From positions 31,148,501 to 31,212,500 of the forward strand of contig CATNEN010000038.1 in the NCBI GenBank assembly GCA_950097015.1: 64,000 bases of DNA. The letters are read 5' to 3'. A model generated the notes under the pieces. It had not been told where the DNA came from. It worked only from the letters and a program-made list of their open reading frames with translations, and searched no databases. Shown here piece by piece: positions 53,634-63,807 of this stretch. How positions within the stretch are numbered: the stretch's first letter is position 1; the number at the start of each line of letters is the position of its first letter. The position numbers and the translations under genes are program-made. This DNA is from Macrostomum hystrix. Lineage: Eukaryota > Platyhelminthes > Macrostomidae.

Positions 53634-55625
53634 ATGGCAGCCAGTTCATGGCATGACTACACAGCGCGATGGCTTCGTCGACATGACTCCAACAGAGCGG
53701 CACCTACCGAGGAAAATGCGCCACAGGCCGTCCAGCAAGTGTACGCCGAAATAACAAGTGTCGAAGTGTCTAAATATCCACAGCGAATAACTACCACAAT
53801 GGTCGAAAGGGCAGTCGCAGAAGGATACAAAACGGATCTAAAAAAGGCCCTTTTGAAACTGGCTTATTTTTCAACCCAAATTAACAACCACTCTCGAAAT
53901 GAGGCAACAAGAATCGACATCCACGGTCCAGAAATTCCAGGACTGTCTTCAAGTATAGCAAGAAGCAAGGTGCTGAGGTACTACAACAACAGCACTCCTG
54001 GTGGCAGAGCTCAGTCCGTGCCGCAGACTCTGGACTTCCGCAATCAGCGATGGGACACGACTGGAATGCCGGCCTCCATTCCTCAGCACCTGTGGGACAT
54101 GAGACGTGAGGACAACAGGTGGCAGTCCTTCCACCTGCCTGATGCGTCATTCACTGCGTCTCACCTGGTGTCAGTGACGGATCTGGCTGCTGACGGATTC
54201 TTCTACCTGCAGGAGTCGGACAGAGTGAAGTGCGCCTTCTGCAAGGGTGTGCTCAAGGACTGGGAGGCGGGTGAGCAGGTGCGAGAGGCTCACAGACGCC
54301 ACTTCTCGACCTGTCCGTTCGTGCTGTTCGTCGATGTGGGCAACGTGCCCCGAGAGCACAGAGAGCCAGAAGGAGAGGCAAGGTCGGCAGTGCACGTGGA
54401 GGCAGTGCAGTGCACTGAGTACACCGCACATGCCGAGGCAGTGATGGTGAGCGGAGACTGGAGCATGAGGCTGATCTCTGATCTGCCTCCCATGGAGCCC
54501 ACTGAGATGTCGGAGTGGGCGATGGCGACAGATGGAGTGAGATCGAGGTGGACTCGAGCTCAGTACGGATCACCGAGTGCTGCTGCTCATGACGAGCTCA
54601 TCTCACTCGACCTGACGAGGCGTCCTCGGCTGGCAGTGTCAAGCGAGGTGGCTCGATCCGCGTGCTCCGAGAGAGCGCTCACGAACCTGTCCGCTCTGCA
54701 GCACAGTCTGGAGACGGACCCATCGAGTGTGACTGCCAAACATGAGCAGTTCGAGAGCTACCAAGAGAGATCAAAGTCTCTGCGATCGGCACTCGTTCCG
54801 CAGCCGGTGTACTTGCTGGCGAAGGCGGGCTTCTTCTACTCGAGTGAGGAGAGAGCGACCTGCTGCTTCAGCTGTGGACTCCGCATGAGTGAGTGGAGCT
54901 GCGACGATGATGTGTGGGTGCAGCACGCACGGTGGTCACCTCGCTGTGCTCACGTGTTGTTGGAGCGAGGCAGCGACTTTGTGCAGGCGGTGCACCGACT
55001 GTCGCCTCCCGTGTCGCCTCCCGTGTCGAAGGTCGGAGTTGCTCGTCGTGCCGCTGCATCGGTGCAGAGAGACTCACCTGATCCGTCAGCTGCAGCTTCG
55101 GCGGTGAGTGTCGGCGGCTCCTCCGCAGTCCGCAGCAGTCGCACAGACGAGGCGCTCGCAATCACGCGTGGAGTTGAGTTCAGAGTCGAGGCCAGAGACA
55201 TCAAGGCGAGGGCTGATCTGCCGGTTGTGAGACTGCTCACTCAGCTCGGATTCTCTGCTCTGCAAGTCCGCCTGTTCACAGAGCTGCATCTCAGACAGCG
55301 AGGCGACGACTTTGCCACATCGGAGCTGTTCCTCGACTTCATGCTCACCGAGAGCCGCCGCATGCGCCAGCAGTCGCAGGATCCCGAGACATTCTTCGAG
55401 AGCAGACTGGCCGAGATCAAGGAGCCTCTGAATCAGCAGCCGAGACCCCGCGATACAAACGACTGGAAGACATGCAAGGTGTGCATGGACAAGGAGGTGA
55501 ACATCTTGCTCCTGGACTGTGGTCACGTGGTCTGCTGCTCGGTGTGCGCCAAGTCCCTCAAGACCTGCCCCATCTGCAGAGCCTTTATCAGGGGTTCGTT
55601 GTGCTTGAATCGAAGCGGGCTGTGA
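53634..55625 (+). CDS. Inhibitor of apoptosis protein, copy 2 (inverted)
   Basis: Intronless, 663 residues, same architecture as copy 1: two BIR domains with all Cys/His ligands, UBA-like segment, RING. Residues 1-110 (MAASSWHDYTARWLRRHDSN..., with an Ala/Val-rich helical stretch VERAVAEGYKTDLKKALLKL) show no similarity to the N-termini of copies 1 and 3, yet join the common core at the identical codon (SKVLRYYNN). It carries the PPVSPPVS duplication and private changes (HVEAVQCTEY, ISDLPP, VARRAAA). The C-terminus keeps AFIRGSL but with different codons and then a unique CLNRSGL. Probably functional. Confidence 0.93.
   Translation: MAASSWHDYTARWLRRHDSNRAAPTEENAPQAVQQVYAEITSVEVSKYPQRITTTMVERAVAEGYKTDLKKALLKLAYFSTQINNHSRNEATRIDIHGPEIPGLSSSIARSKVLRYYNNSTPGGRAQSVPQTLDFRNQRWDTTGMPASIPQHLWDMRREDNRWQSFHLPDASFTASHLVSVTDLAADGFFYLQESDRVKCAFCKGVLKDWEAGEQVREAHRRHFSTCPFVLFVDVGNVPREHREPEGEARSAVHVEAVQCTEYTAHAEAVMVSGDWSMRLISDLPPMEPTEMSEWAMATDGVRSRWTRAQYGSPSAAAHDELISLDLTRRPRLAVSSEVARSACSERALTNLSALQHSLETDPSSVTAKHEQFESYQERSKSLRSALVPQPVYLLAKAGFFYSSEERATCCFSCGLRMSEWSCDDDVWVQHARWSPRCAHVLLERGSDFVQAVHRLSPPVSPPVSKVGVARRAAASVQRDSPDPSAAASAVSVGGSSAVRSSRTDEALAITRGVEFRVEARDIKARADLPVVRLLTQLGFSALQVRLFTELHLRQRGDDFATSELFLDFMLTESRRMRQQSQDPETFFESRLAEIKEPLNQQPRPRDTNDWKTCKVCMDKEVNILLLDCGHVVCCSVCAKSLKTCPICRAFIRGSLCLNRSGL
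53964..55568 (+). repeat. IAP cassette, copy 2 (1,605 bp)
   Basis: Same boundaries as the other two cassettes. Immediately after 55568 nearly every codon differs synonymously from copies 1 and 3, marking a sharp homology edge. Confidence 0.9.
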
Positions 55626-56528
55626 GACAGACGGACCACTTTGCACCTGGTATTTACATGATTATAACAGTTTTCTTTTGCGTACCTCTCGCTAGATCGC
55701 ATTTGATTTTTGGACTAAAATTTGAAATGCAAGCTTGTATTTTTAAAAAGCTTAACTGAATATTCTTTAATTCGGACGTCTGCTTCTAACCAGTAGAACG
55801 TTTGTTTTACTTCTTGCTTGCGAATAAAGCAAAGAATATGAATTTGTCGAATAGTTTTCTACTGCAGTATTGTGAAACCTTAGTATTTCTGTTTAAAGTA
55901 CCCGATCTTTCAATTCAGATCCGAAATCTATACGATGCGTTTTTAAGCAGCAATAAAGTAGAGTAGCTGCTTCCGTTTAACTATCTGACTTTTTACATTG
56001 TTTTATCTTGGTTTCTGGTCTACCAGCGGTATATGGTATACATGCTGACATGGTATCTAACGTTTGGCCTTTCTAATGACTCAGTTATTAGATAAAAAAA
56101 CACACATTTTACGATTTCTTGTGTCCAATAGGCGCTCGCTGATTGGGTGTAAACACCCACCCCTCCGCCTTGAGCTGGGTTGTATTTCAGCCGGCGCCTG
56201 CGTACTGCCCAGCCTTGTCTCTTCGTGCTGCGTGGTGTAAGATTTTTCTTTATCCTTGCCTCCTTTTTGCGTGCAGTTCTTCGAAACGTTTTATGTGCAA
56301 ATATATTGTATGTGGGCCATAGACGGTGCCCTCCCCACGTTCGCTCTCTGTTGTGTCGCAACTGCTGTCTGCCTTCGTGCCTGGGAGTGTGGTGTTTACT
56401 ACTACAATATGAAGACTTTACAACTTAATATTATATTTCTAACGTTTATATAATTAATTTTAACTTTTAACTAGATTTTGTTAAACATTTTTGGTTCTTT
56501 TTGAAAAAACTATTTGCGAGTATAAGTA
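55626..56528. other. Intergenic DNA
   Basis: No gene. Open frames on both strands at 56020-56453 lack recognisable domains. Confidence 0.4.
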
Positions 56529-57860
56529 CGAGGGTTGTGTCATAAATTCGCTGACAAACTTACATAGCGTCTGGTTCTTTTGTACTTCAGGGCAGAATTT
56601 TTTTATACAGAATAAGGCACTACCGATCTTATAGTCTATGGAAAATCTTCCCTCTGGCTTTTGAGACAAGGCAGAAATCGAGTGGGATTCAAACCACCCT
56701 TTTATCCAGTATGGAGAAAAGTGAAGCTACCAAGCGCAGCGCACTGTCATTTGGTCTTTGTGGAAGAAGCAGAAGAAGCAGGCTGATATTTACCGTGAGC
56801 TGCTGCAAATCTTTAGCGAGGATGCACCTTCGAAACAAACTGTGTCAAAGTGGGTGCAGCGCTTTGAGGACGGCTGGGAAACAGTTGATGATGCTCCCCG
56901 CCCAGGTGCACCGCGGTCATCCACTTCCAGTGACAACATCCAGCGTGTGCAGCATGCCCTGGACGATGATCGTGGAGCAACCCTGAGGCAGTTAGAGGAC
57001 TTGTTGGAGATACCAATGAAGAGCATTCATTGCATCATCTCCGACCAACTGCATATGACACGAGTTGTTGCACGATGGGTCCCTAAACTGCTGACTCCTG
57101 TCCAACTGCAAGAGAGGGGTCCAGATGTGCCGCCACCTACTCAGCGCCTATCAAAACGAGCCCGACTTTCTTGGCCGCCTGGTGACTGGTGATAAAACGC
57201 GGTTTCACTTCTACAAACCAGAAACGAAACGGCAGAGCAGCGTCTGGAAGGCTACTCACGAACCCCCACCGGTCAAGGCCAAGGCGGTGCAGTCAGCAGG
57301 TAAGCACATGTCCACCGTGTTCTGGGACAGAGAAGGCATCTTGCTGATCGAGTGGCTACCTGAAGACAGAACCATCAATGCCCAGTAGTACTGTGAAATA
57401 TTGGAACGGCTGCGTGAGAAGATCAAGAGTGAGCGCCGGGGAAGGATCACCAGGGGCATTGTGCTGTAGCAGGACAACGCCAGGCCGCATACCTGCAATG
57501 CAACTATGGATGTCATCAGGAGACTAGGCTTCGAGTTGCTACCTCACGCTGCCTATTCTCCTGACCTGGCCCCCAGTGACTACTGGTTGTTCCCTAAAAT
57601 GAAAGAGCCTCTTCGTGGCCATCTCTATGGAAGCCTTTCTGCACTCAGAGTGCATTTCTGCACTCTGCCATCAGCCAGTGGGTACGAGGGACCCCCACCG
57701 AATTCTTCGCCCAGGGCATCAGAAAGCTGCCAGAGAGATGGCACAAATGTGTGCAGCTTGGGGGTGACTATGTTGAGAAGTGCAATGTTGACAATTAGCT
57801 GTTCTTTGTTTTGTTTCTTTGATATCTGCAGTTGTCAGCGAATTTATGACACAACCCTCG
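56529..57860 (+). mobile_element. mariner (Tc1/mariner) transposon
   Basis: 1,332 bp with perfect 29-bp terminal inverted repeats (56529-56557 and 57832-57860; outer end CGAGGGTTGTGTCATAAATT) and a TA target duplication (56527-56528, 57861-57862). It contains the transposase relic described separately. Perfect ends with a broken gene indicate fairly recent arrival, probably mobilised in trans. Confidence 0.97.
56711..57798 (+). pseudogene. Inactive mariner transposase
   Basis: The reading frame changes near 56750, 57120 and 57640, and two in-frame stops (57386-57388 and about 57466-57468) interrupt it. Recognisable pieces are the helix-turn-helix region (WVQRFEDGWETVDDAPRPG), the first catalytic Asp (VTGDKT), the second (QDNARPH) and the third (YSPDLAPSDYWLFP) in DD34D arrangement, and the C-terminal LPERWHKCV. 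It cannot make a full transposase. Confidence 0.93.
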
Positions 57861-58661
57861 TATAAGAGATACTCTCGTAGTTGGTAAAATCAACAAAGGC
57901 ATGATGCACATATGCCAAGCTTTAGTAAATTATATTAACTCGTATTCTGTGCTCAAAGCGCATATTTTATAGCTCGGAAAGAGAATAGATTTTAGCGACA
58001 GACCTTGACTGCATGCTTGAAGTGTCCTTAGAATTAGAGGAGCTACAGGGACTACTGTACATATATTTTGCTATATCACCAACACAATGATTTACAACTC
58101 GTCATACAATAAAACTCATCATAAATGTTCACAGGAATACAATACATGCATAAAACATATTTCAATAGCCGTCTAATACTATTTTTAAGTACTCGTACAA
58201 GGATTGAATTTTACGATATATTCAAATGTTTAGTAAAATTCAGGAAAATTGTAAAAAACATATAAACCGACTACTCAACTCGGAAAGTGCATTGCTAGGC
58301 AAAAAAGCATTCAAAGCGTTAGTGACATTAAATCAATAAGTAATGGCAGAAGTATGTAACTCCTATAACATGACTGTTTGAACCTTTACACAGAAGTTAT
58401 TACCAATGCCTACTGCAGGACGAGAGTAGCTAAAACGCTGATAGCAGAAAAATATATTTCTGAATTTCACTTTGTAGCAAAATGCAAAGAACAGAAAATT
58501 AAACTGCTAAAAAGTAAAACCTAAGTAAACCAGCGAGAAGCACATGATCATAAAAGAAAAAATATGATTGCATTGAACTAAATTTTAGAATTTTCAATGA
58601 AAAGCAAATAACTTCAAATAATATTGGAACCTTTTAGACCAAGCCCAAGAGCCCATTGAAG
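57861..58661. other. Intergenic DNA and 3' UTR of IAP copy 3
   Basis: AT-rich. The segment 58590-58661 is homologous but diverged relative to the copy 1 3' flank. Confidence 0.5.
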
Positions 58662-60569
58662 CTAATCTCTCAAAATCAGCGAGCCGCGAATGAAAGCTCT
58701 GCAAATAGGGCAGGTCTTGAGGGACTTGGCGCACACCGAGCAGCAGGCCACGTGACCACAGTCCAGGAGCAAGATGTTCACCTCCTTGTCCATGCACACC
58801 TTGCACGTCTTCCAGTCGTTTGTATCGCGGGGTCTCGGCTGCTGATTCAGAGGCTCCTTGATCTCGACCAGTCTGCTCTCGAAGAATGTCTCGGGATCCT
58901 GCGACTGCTGGCGCATGCGGCGGCTCTCGGTGAGCATGAAGTCGAGGAACAGCTCCGATGTGGCAAAGTCGTCGCCTCGCTGTCTGAGATGCAGCTCTGT
59001 GAACAGGCGGACTTGCAGAGCAGAGAATCCGAGCTGAGTGAGCAGTCTCACAACCGGCAGATCAGCCCTCGCCTTGATGTCTCTGGCCTCGACTCTGAAC
59101 TCAACTCCACGCGTGATTGCGAGCGCCTCGTCTGTGCGACTGCTGCGGACTGCGGAGGAGCCGCCGACACTCACCGCCGAAGCTGCAGCTGACGGATCAG
59201 GTGAGTCTCTCTGCACCGATGCAGCGGCACGATGAGTAACTCCGACCTTCGATACGGGAGGCGACACGGGAGGCGACAGTCGGTGCACCGCCTGCACAAA
59301 GTCGCTGCCTCGCTCCAACAACACGTGAGGACAGCGAGGTGACCACCGTGCGTGCTGCACCCACACATCATCGTCGCAGCTCCACTCACTCATGCGGAGT
59401 CCACAGCTGAAGCAGCAGGTCGCTCTCTCCTCACTCGAGTAGAAGAAGCCCGCCTTCGCCAGCAAGAACACCGGCTGCGGAACGAGCGCCGATCGCAGAG
59501 ACTTTGATCTCTCTTGGTAGCTCTCGAACTGCTCATGTTTGGCAGTCACACTCGATGGGTCCGTCTCCAGACTGTGCTGCAGAGCGGACAGGTTCGTGAG
59601 CGCTCTCTCGGAGCACGCGGATCGAGCCACCTCGCTTGACACTGCCAGCCGAGGACGCCTCGTCAGGTCGAGTGAGATGAGCTCGTCATGAGCAGCAGCA
59701 CTCGGTGATCCGTACTGAGCTCGAGTCCACCTCGATCTCACTCCGTCTGTCGCCATCGCCCACTCCGACATCTCAGTGGGCTCCATGGGAGGCAGCTCAG
59801 AGATCAGCCTCATGCTCCAGTCTCCGCTCACCATCACTGCCTCGGCATGTGCGGTGTGCTCAGTGCACAGTACTGCCTCCACCTGCACTGCCGACCTCGC
59901 CTCTCCTTCTGGCTCTCTGTGCTCTCGGGGCACGTTGCCCACATCGACGAACAGCACGAACGGACAGGTCGAGAAGTGGCGTCTGTGAGCCTCTCGCACC
60001 TGCTCACCCGCCTCCCAGTCCTTGAGCACACCCTTGCAGAAGGCGCACTTCACTCTGTCCGACTCCTGCAGGTAGAAGAATCCGTCAGCAGCCAGATCCG
60101 TCACTGACACCAGGTGAGACGCAGTGAATGACGCATCAGGCAGGTGGAAGGACTGCCACCTGTTGTCCTCACGTCTCATGTCCCACAGGTGCTGAGGAAT
60201 GGAGGCCGGCATTCCAGTCGTGTCCCATCGCTGATTGCGGAAGTCCAGAGTCTGCGGCACGGACTGAGCTCTGCCGCCAGGAGTGCTGTTGTTGTAGTAC
60301 CTCAGCACCTTGCTTTGACCATTTTGAGAACGAATTTCTTCACCTATTGGATAGGATTGTCTTAGTTGAGCTACCAGTATCATTCTTTGCCTTGAAATTC
60401 CCTTGTCTGTTATGATAAGCAAGTTGCTTAGAAGATCGTTAACGATATCACTTAGAATTCGCTTTTCTTCCTGGTTGTTACTGCTGTAGTCTAGACTTTG
60501 TCTTTCGGGCTTATTTTCTTTTTGTACTAATAGTAGATGTAAAGCGGCTATCGAGACTTTTGTAGACAT
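58662..60569 (-). CDS. Inhibitor of apoptosis protein, copy 3
   Basis: Intronless; same BIR-BIR-UBA-RING architecture with all zinc ligands present. I choose the Met at 60567-60569 (MSTKVSIAALHLLLVQ) because it aligns with the copy 1 N-terminus; an in-frame Met 16 codons upstream (60615-60617) would give 651 residues. The N-terminus is related to that of copy 1 (ISRQRMILVAQLRQ against VSKQRMRIVSSLRQ) but far more diverged than the core. It has the PPVSPPVS duplication and private changes PVFLLAK, CPHVLL, VTHRAAA, SRLVEIKE, GHVACC. Confidence 0.93.
   Translation of the reverse strand: MSTKVSIAALHLLLVQKENKPERQSLDYSSNNQEEKRILSDIVNDLLSNLLIITDKGISRQRMILVAQLRQSYPIGEEIRSQNGQSKVLRYYNNSTPGGRAQSVPQTLDFRNQRWDTTGMPASIPQHLWDMRREDNRWQSFHLPDASFTASHLVSVTDLAADGFFYLQESDRVKCAFCKGVLKDWEAGEQVREAHRRHFSTCPFVLFVDVGNVPREHREPEGEARSAVQVEAVLCTEHTAHAEAVMVSGDWSMRLISELPPMEPTEMSEWAMATDGVRSRWTRAQYGSPSAAAHDELISLDLTRRPRLAVSSEVARSACSERALTNLSALQHSLETDPSSVTAKHEQFESYQERSKSLRSALVPQPVFLLAKAGFFYSSEERATCCFSCGLRMSEWSCDDDVWVQHARWSPRCPHVLLERGSDFVQAVHRLSPPVSPPVSKVGVTHRAAASVQRDSPDPSAAASAVSVGGSSAVRSSRTDEALAITRGVEFRVEARDIKARADLPVVRLLTQLGFSALQVRLFTELHLRQRGDDFATSELFLDFMLTESRRMRQQSQDPETFFESRLVEIKEPLNQQPRPRDTNDWKTCKVCMDKEVNILLLDCGHVACCSVCAKSLKTCPICRAFIRGSLILRD
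58710..60314 (-). repeat. IAP cassette, copy 3 (1,605 bp)
   Basis: Same start (AGCAAGGTGCTGAGG at 60314) and end (AAGACCTGC) as the other two; same length as copy 2. Confidence 0.9.
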
Positions 60570-60617
60570 GTTGCAGGATTTTGCTGAAATTTTATAAAAG
60601 TATAACCTATAGAACAT

Positions 60618-63600
60618 TTATGCAACAGTACGACCTAAGATATTAAAAATATAAATAAAAAAATAACTTTATTTACTCAATGTTTTTTATTTTTTACAAC
60701 ACAATCGCTTCGAGTGCCCTGTGTTATAGAATATTCTTGACTACTATATCCTTGAGAGCGTCCTACTTCTAGCTCCCAGACACGCCTTATCTCTTGCATG
60801 GAACTCTAGATTTTTTACAATTATGAAATCACTCTATTTTTAGGGAGTGTAATTTTAGGAGTCTGACATAGCGCATGTAGTGAGTCACTAGTTACTAGGA
60901 TTGGCATCTAGCTTTCACTCCTCGACTAGTTAGCTATTGTCCTTCCTTCTAGTATAGTTGTATTCAGAAGTTCTCTAGGATAAGGGCATAACTTAGACTT
61001 TAGATCTAGCAGCTACAGACAACTCTTGGACTAGAGAATCTTAGCAATCTCCATGTACAGGACTCTTCCTGTGATAGCCTATTAGTAGAGTAGGCAGGCT
61101 TTTTGATAAGAGCTTGCTTCTTAGCTCCTTAAGATAGCTCCATTGTCACTCTTTAGAAGTGCCAACTTATTTTAGTGTGGAACATTGTCCACCTAATGTG
61201 TCTCTGAGTCTCAAGTTTCAGATAATTTTTTAATGTCTATGGCAAGAGAAGTCTTACATGACAATTGATCATTCTAAATTATGTCGCAGCATCTGTAGTA
61301 TTTAGTTCAGGTATTCATTTTAAGAGCTTAATAGCTCCAAATTTAAAACCCACACTTACTAGGCCTACCCTTAATCAGTTTTATGCTTGCCAACTTCTTG
61401 AGTAATTAAAGTGAGACACCACATGCAATTTTTCACTTACCTAAGCAATTGAGCAACACACCTAGACCTTTCTAGGCTCTTAGCCTATACTCCTTGAACC
61501 AAACCCTATACTCCTCTTGACTCATAATCTATATAGAGGACACAAATTTAATCCACTTCTTATTAAGAGCACTTTTACCTACTAGCTACTAGGTCTTTTA
61601 TCTCGATTATGTAAAAAGTCATTAAAGTACATTGATTTATTTTTAGATTTAGATAGTCTAGTCCAGGAGAGAAAAGTAAAGTCTTGGCCAGCAGACCTAC
61701 ACCAGATTTACTTGCCTGACCTGAAGTCTGAGGGCAGTGGCCCAGCAGCCAATAAGAATGCAGCCCTTACAAGAGCACACACTGGGGCTTAAGAACTTGC
61801 AAGGTTTCCAGTCAAAAAATCAACTTAACTTGTAGAGACCTAGGGTAGCAAACCACACTTTGGAATCAAATACTTGAAAAACTAGGCTACTATCAGCTTT
61901 TAGTTTTTACAAGGGGTCATTTTAAAGCTTAGTCTATAAAAAATGGCTAAAGTTTTGTAAGATAAATGAATATGTGAGCTTATGGAGTCAATTTGAATTT
62001 AAGACTTATTTAGGGCCTAACGAGGACTACATTAAGAGGATTATGAAACCTTTTTTGATAGGAATATCTCAGGAAAGAAACTATTTTTTATCACCAAGCA
62101 GTTTTTTAAGCTGAGTTATATATAAGAAAGCTGCTAAAATTGTTGCAGGACTCAAGCTTGGGTGTGGCATCTGAAACTGATCTGAAACATAAATTTTGTT
62201 ATCTGGTAGACTGGTACTATGTATTCATTTTATTGACTACTTATACTTTTATATTAAAGGCTAATTCACACTGCCAAGGCTAGAACACACACAGATATAC
62301 TTTAGTAACAATAATAGCTACTTAAAAGGGCAATCAGCCCAGACCTAGTGAAAACCTATTCTAGTCCAGTTTATACTTGCTATTGTCATTGACACTCCTA
62401 ACTAGCTATAGGCTGGCCTATAGTTTAGGCTATAATTTATATAGCCTAACTGGGCTATAATAGGCTAGAACTTAGCAGCTTTATGATGTACTGTGGTGCA
62501 CAATTAATTAAAACCAACTAACAAAAAAGTTTGTTTTATATATTTTATAGCCTAGGCTAGGGCAGGCCTATAGCCAATAATAGCCAATATAGACAACTTG
62601 TCAAATTATAAGCAAAAAAGGACAGAACAAGACACTTTTTAATAGCCTAGATAGAATGAGAAAATTTTAGTTGCCAGTCGAGTCGAGTGTAGTCTACATA
62701 GGCCTACTAGGCCTAATTGCTAAAATTAGGCCAACTGCATGATAACAAGTGTTATACAGCTAGTTTGGAATGTCAGATTGGGTGAAAGGTGTGTAGACGT
62801 GACTCGTGATCGTGAGGTTGGCGGAATTTTAAGTTTTTGAGGGTTTCAGTCGGCGCAACAAAAGTTCGGTAAGGGGTAAAACACTACCCGAAAAATAGGG
62901 TAAAAGGCTACCCAATGATTTTAGGCGTCTACCCGCTTCAAATCGTCCAGAAAATGCGCCTAACCTATGCAGCTTCTAGTTTGGAATTTTCTTAGGTAAA
63001 AAACTGAAAGATTATGATGAAATTCACGTTTATTTCTGTTGGTAGTGTTTTACTCCAAAAAGCTACCCAAAACTACCCGACCCCTACCCCCGTCATTGAG
63101 AATCGAAAATCAATGGCTAAGCTTACTTTTACATCTTCTGCCATAATGTGTAATATCAAGTGGTTTTAACTTGCATAAGCAAAGTTAGGGTAATGGGTAA
63201 TTTGTTTTACTGTATTTTACTTTCGCATTTTTTAAACGTATAAATCTTAATCTTATTTAGAAACGCTAAACGAATAATATTGCCAAGATTCATATACAAT
63301 GTTATAAGAAATAATGCAGCTTTTTCAGTTCGAAAGCTACGATACTGCAGGTGTAGTGAAATTGCGATAATCTTTTCTTATCGTGTCAGTGATTTCTAAT
63401 CTGAGTTTTGGCCAACAACACACTAAGGTGATATATTATCAAAGTGCATCTAACTTAATAGACTTTATAATTCCGTTAACTAAATAATCTTATATAAACA
63501 GCAATAAAAACTTATGTCCATTTATCTATAGTAATATCAACAGCTATACATATATAAATATAGAACTACAAAAGTAATTATGCCTTATGCACATTGTTTT

Positions 63601-63807
63601 TATGTTATAAATAAAAAATATCAATATACCTTGAGGACATTGAGGTTTCAAATAAATTTATTCAAAGCAATTGAACATATTTTATATAAATTTAAACAGT
63701 ATTTGATTGCTGATTTGATTTGTTTTTCTGTTTTTATATGCATAAGACAACAATTATTTGCTTAAATATTATTAATATATTATTTCTCTTAATATAATAT
63801 ATTTTTA
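60618..63807. other. AT-rich gene-free stretch
   Basis: No exon recognised. TAGGCCTA-type palindromes cluster at 61360-62720. A partial inverted repeat (GGTAAAACACTACC at 62875 and GGTAGTGTTTTACT at 63041) with CTACCC motifs lies near the right end. Confidence 0.5.

Noticed and set aside
63580-63765. 61-codon open frame near the window end
   Set aside because: AT-rich composition effect; no recognisable features.
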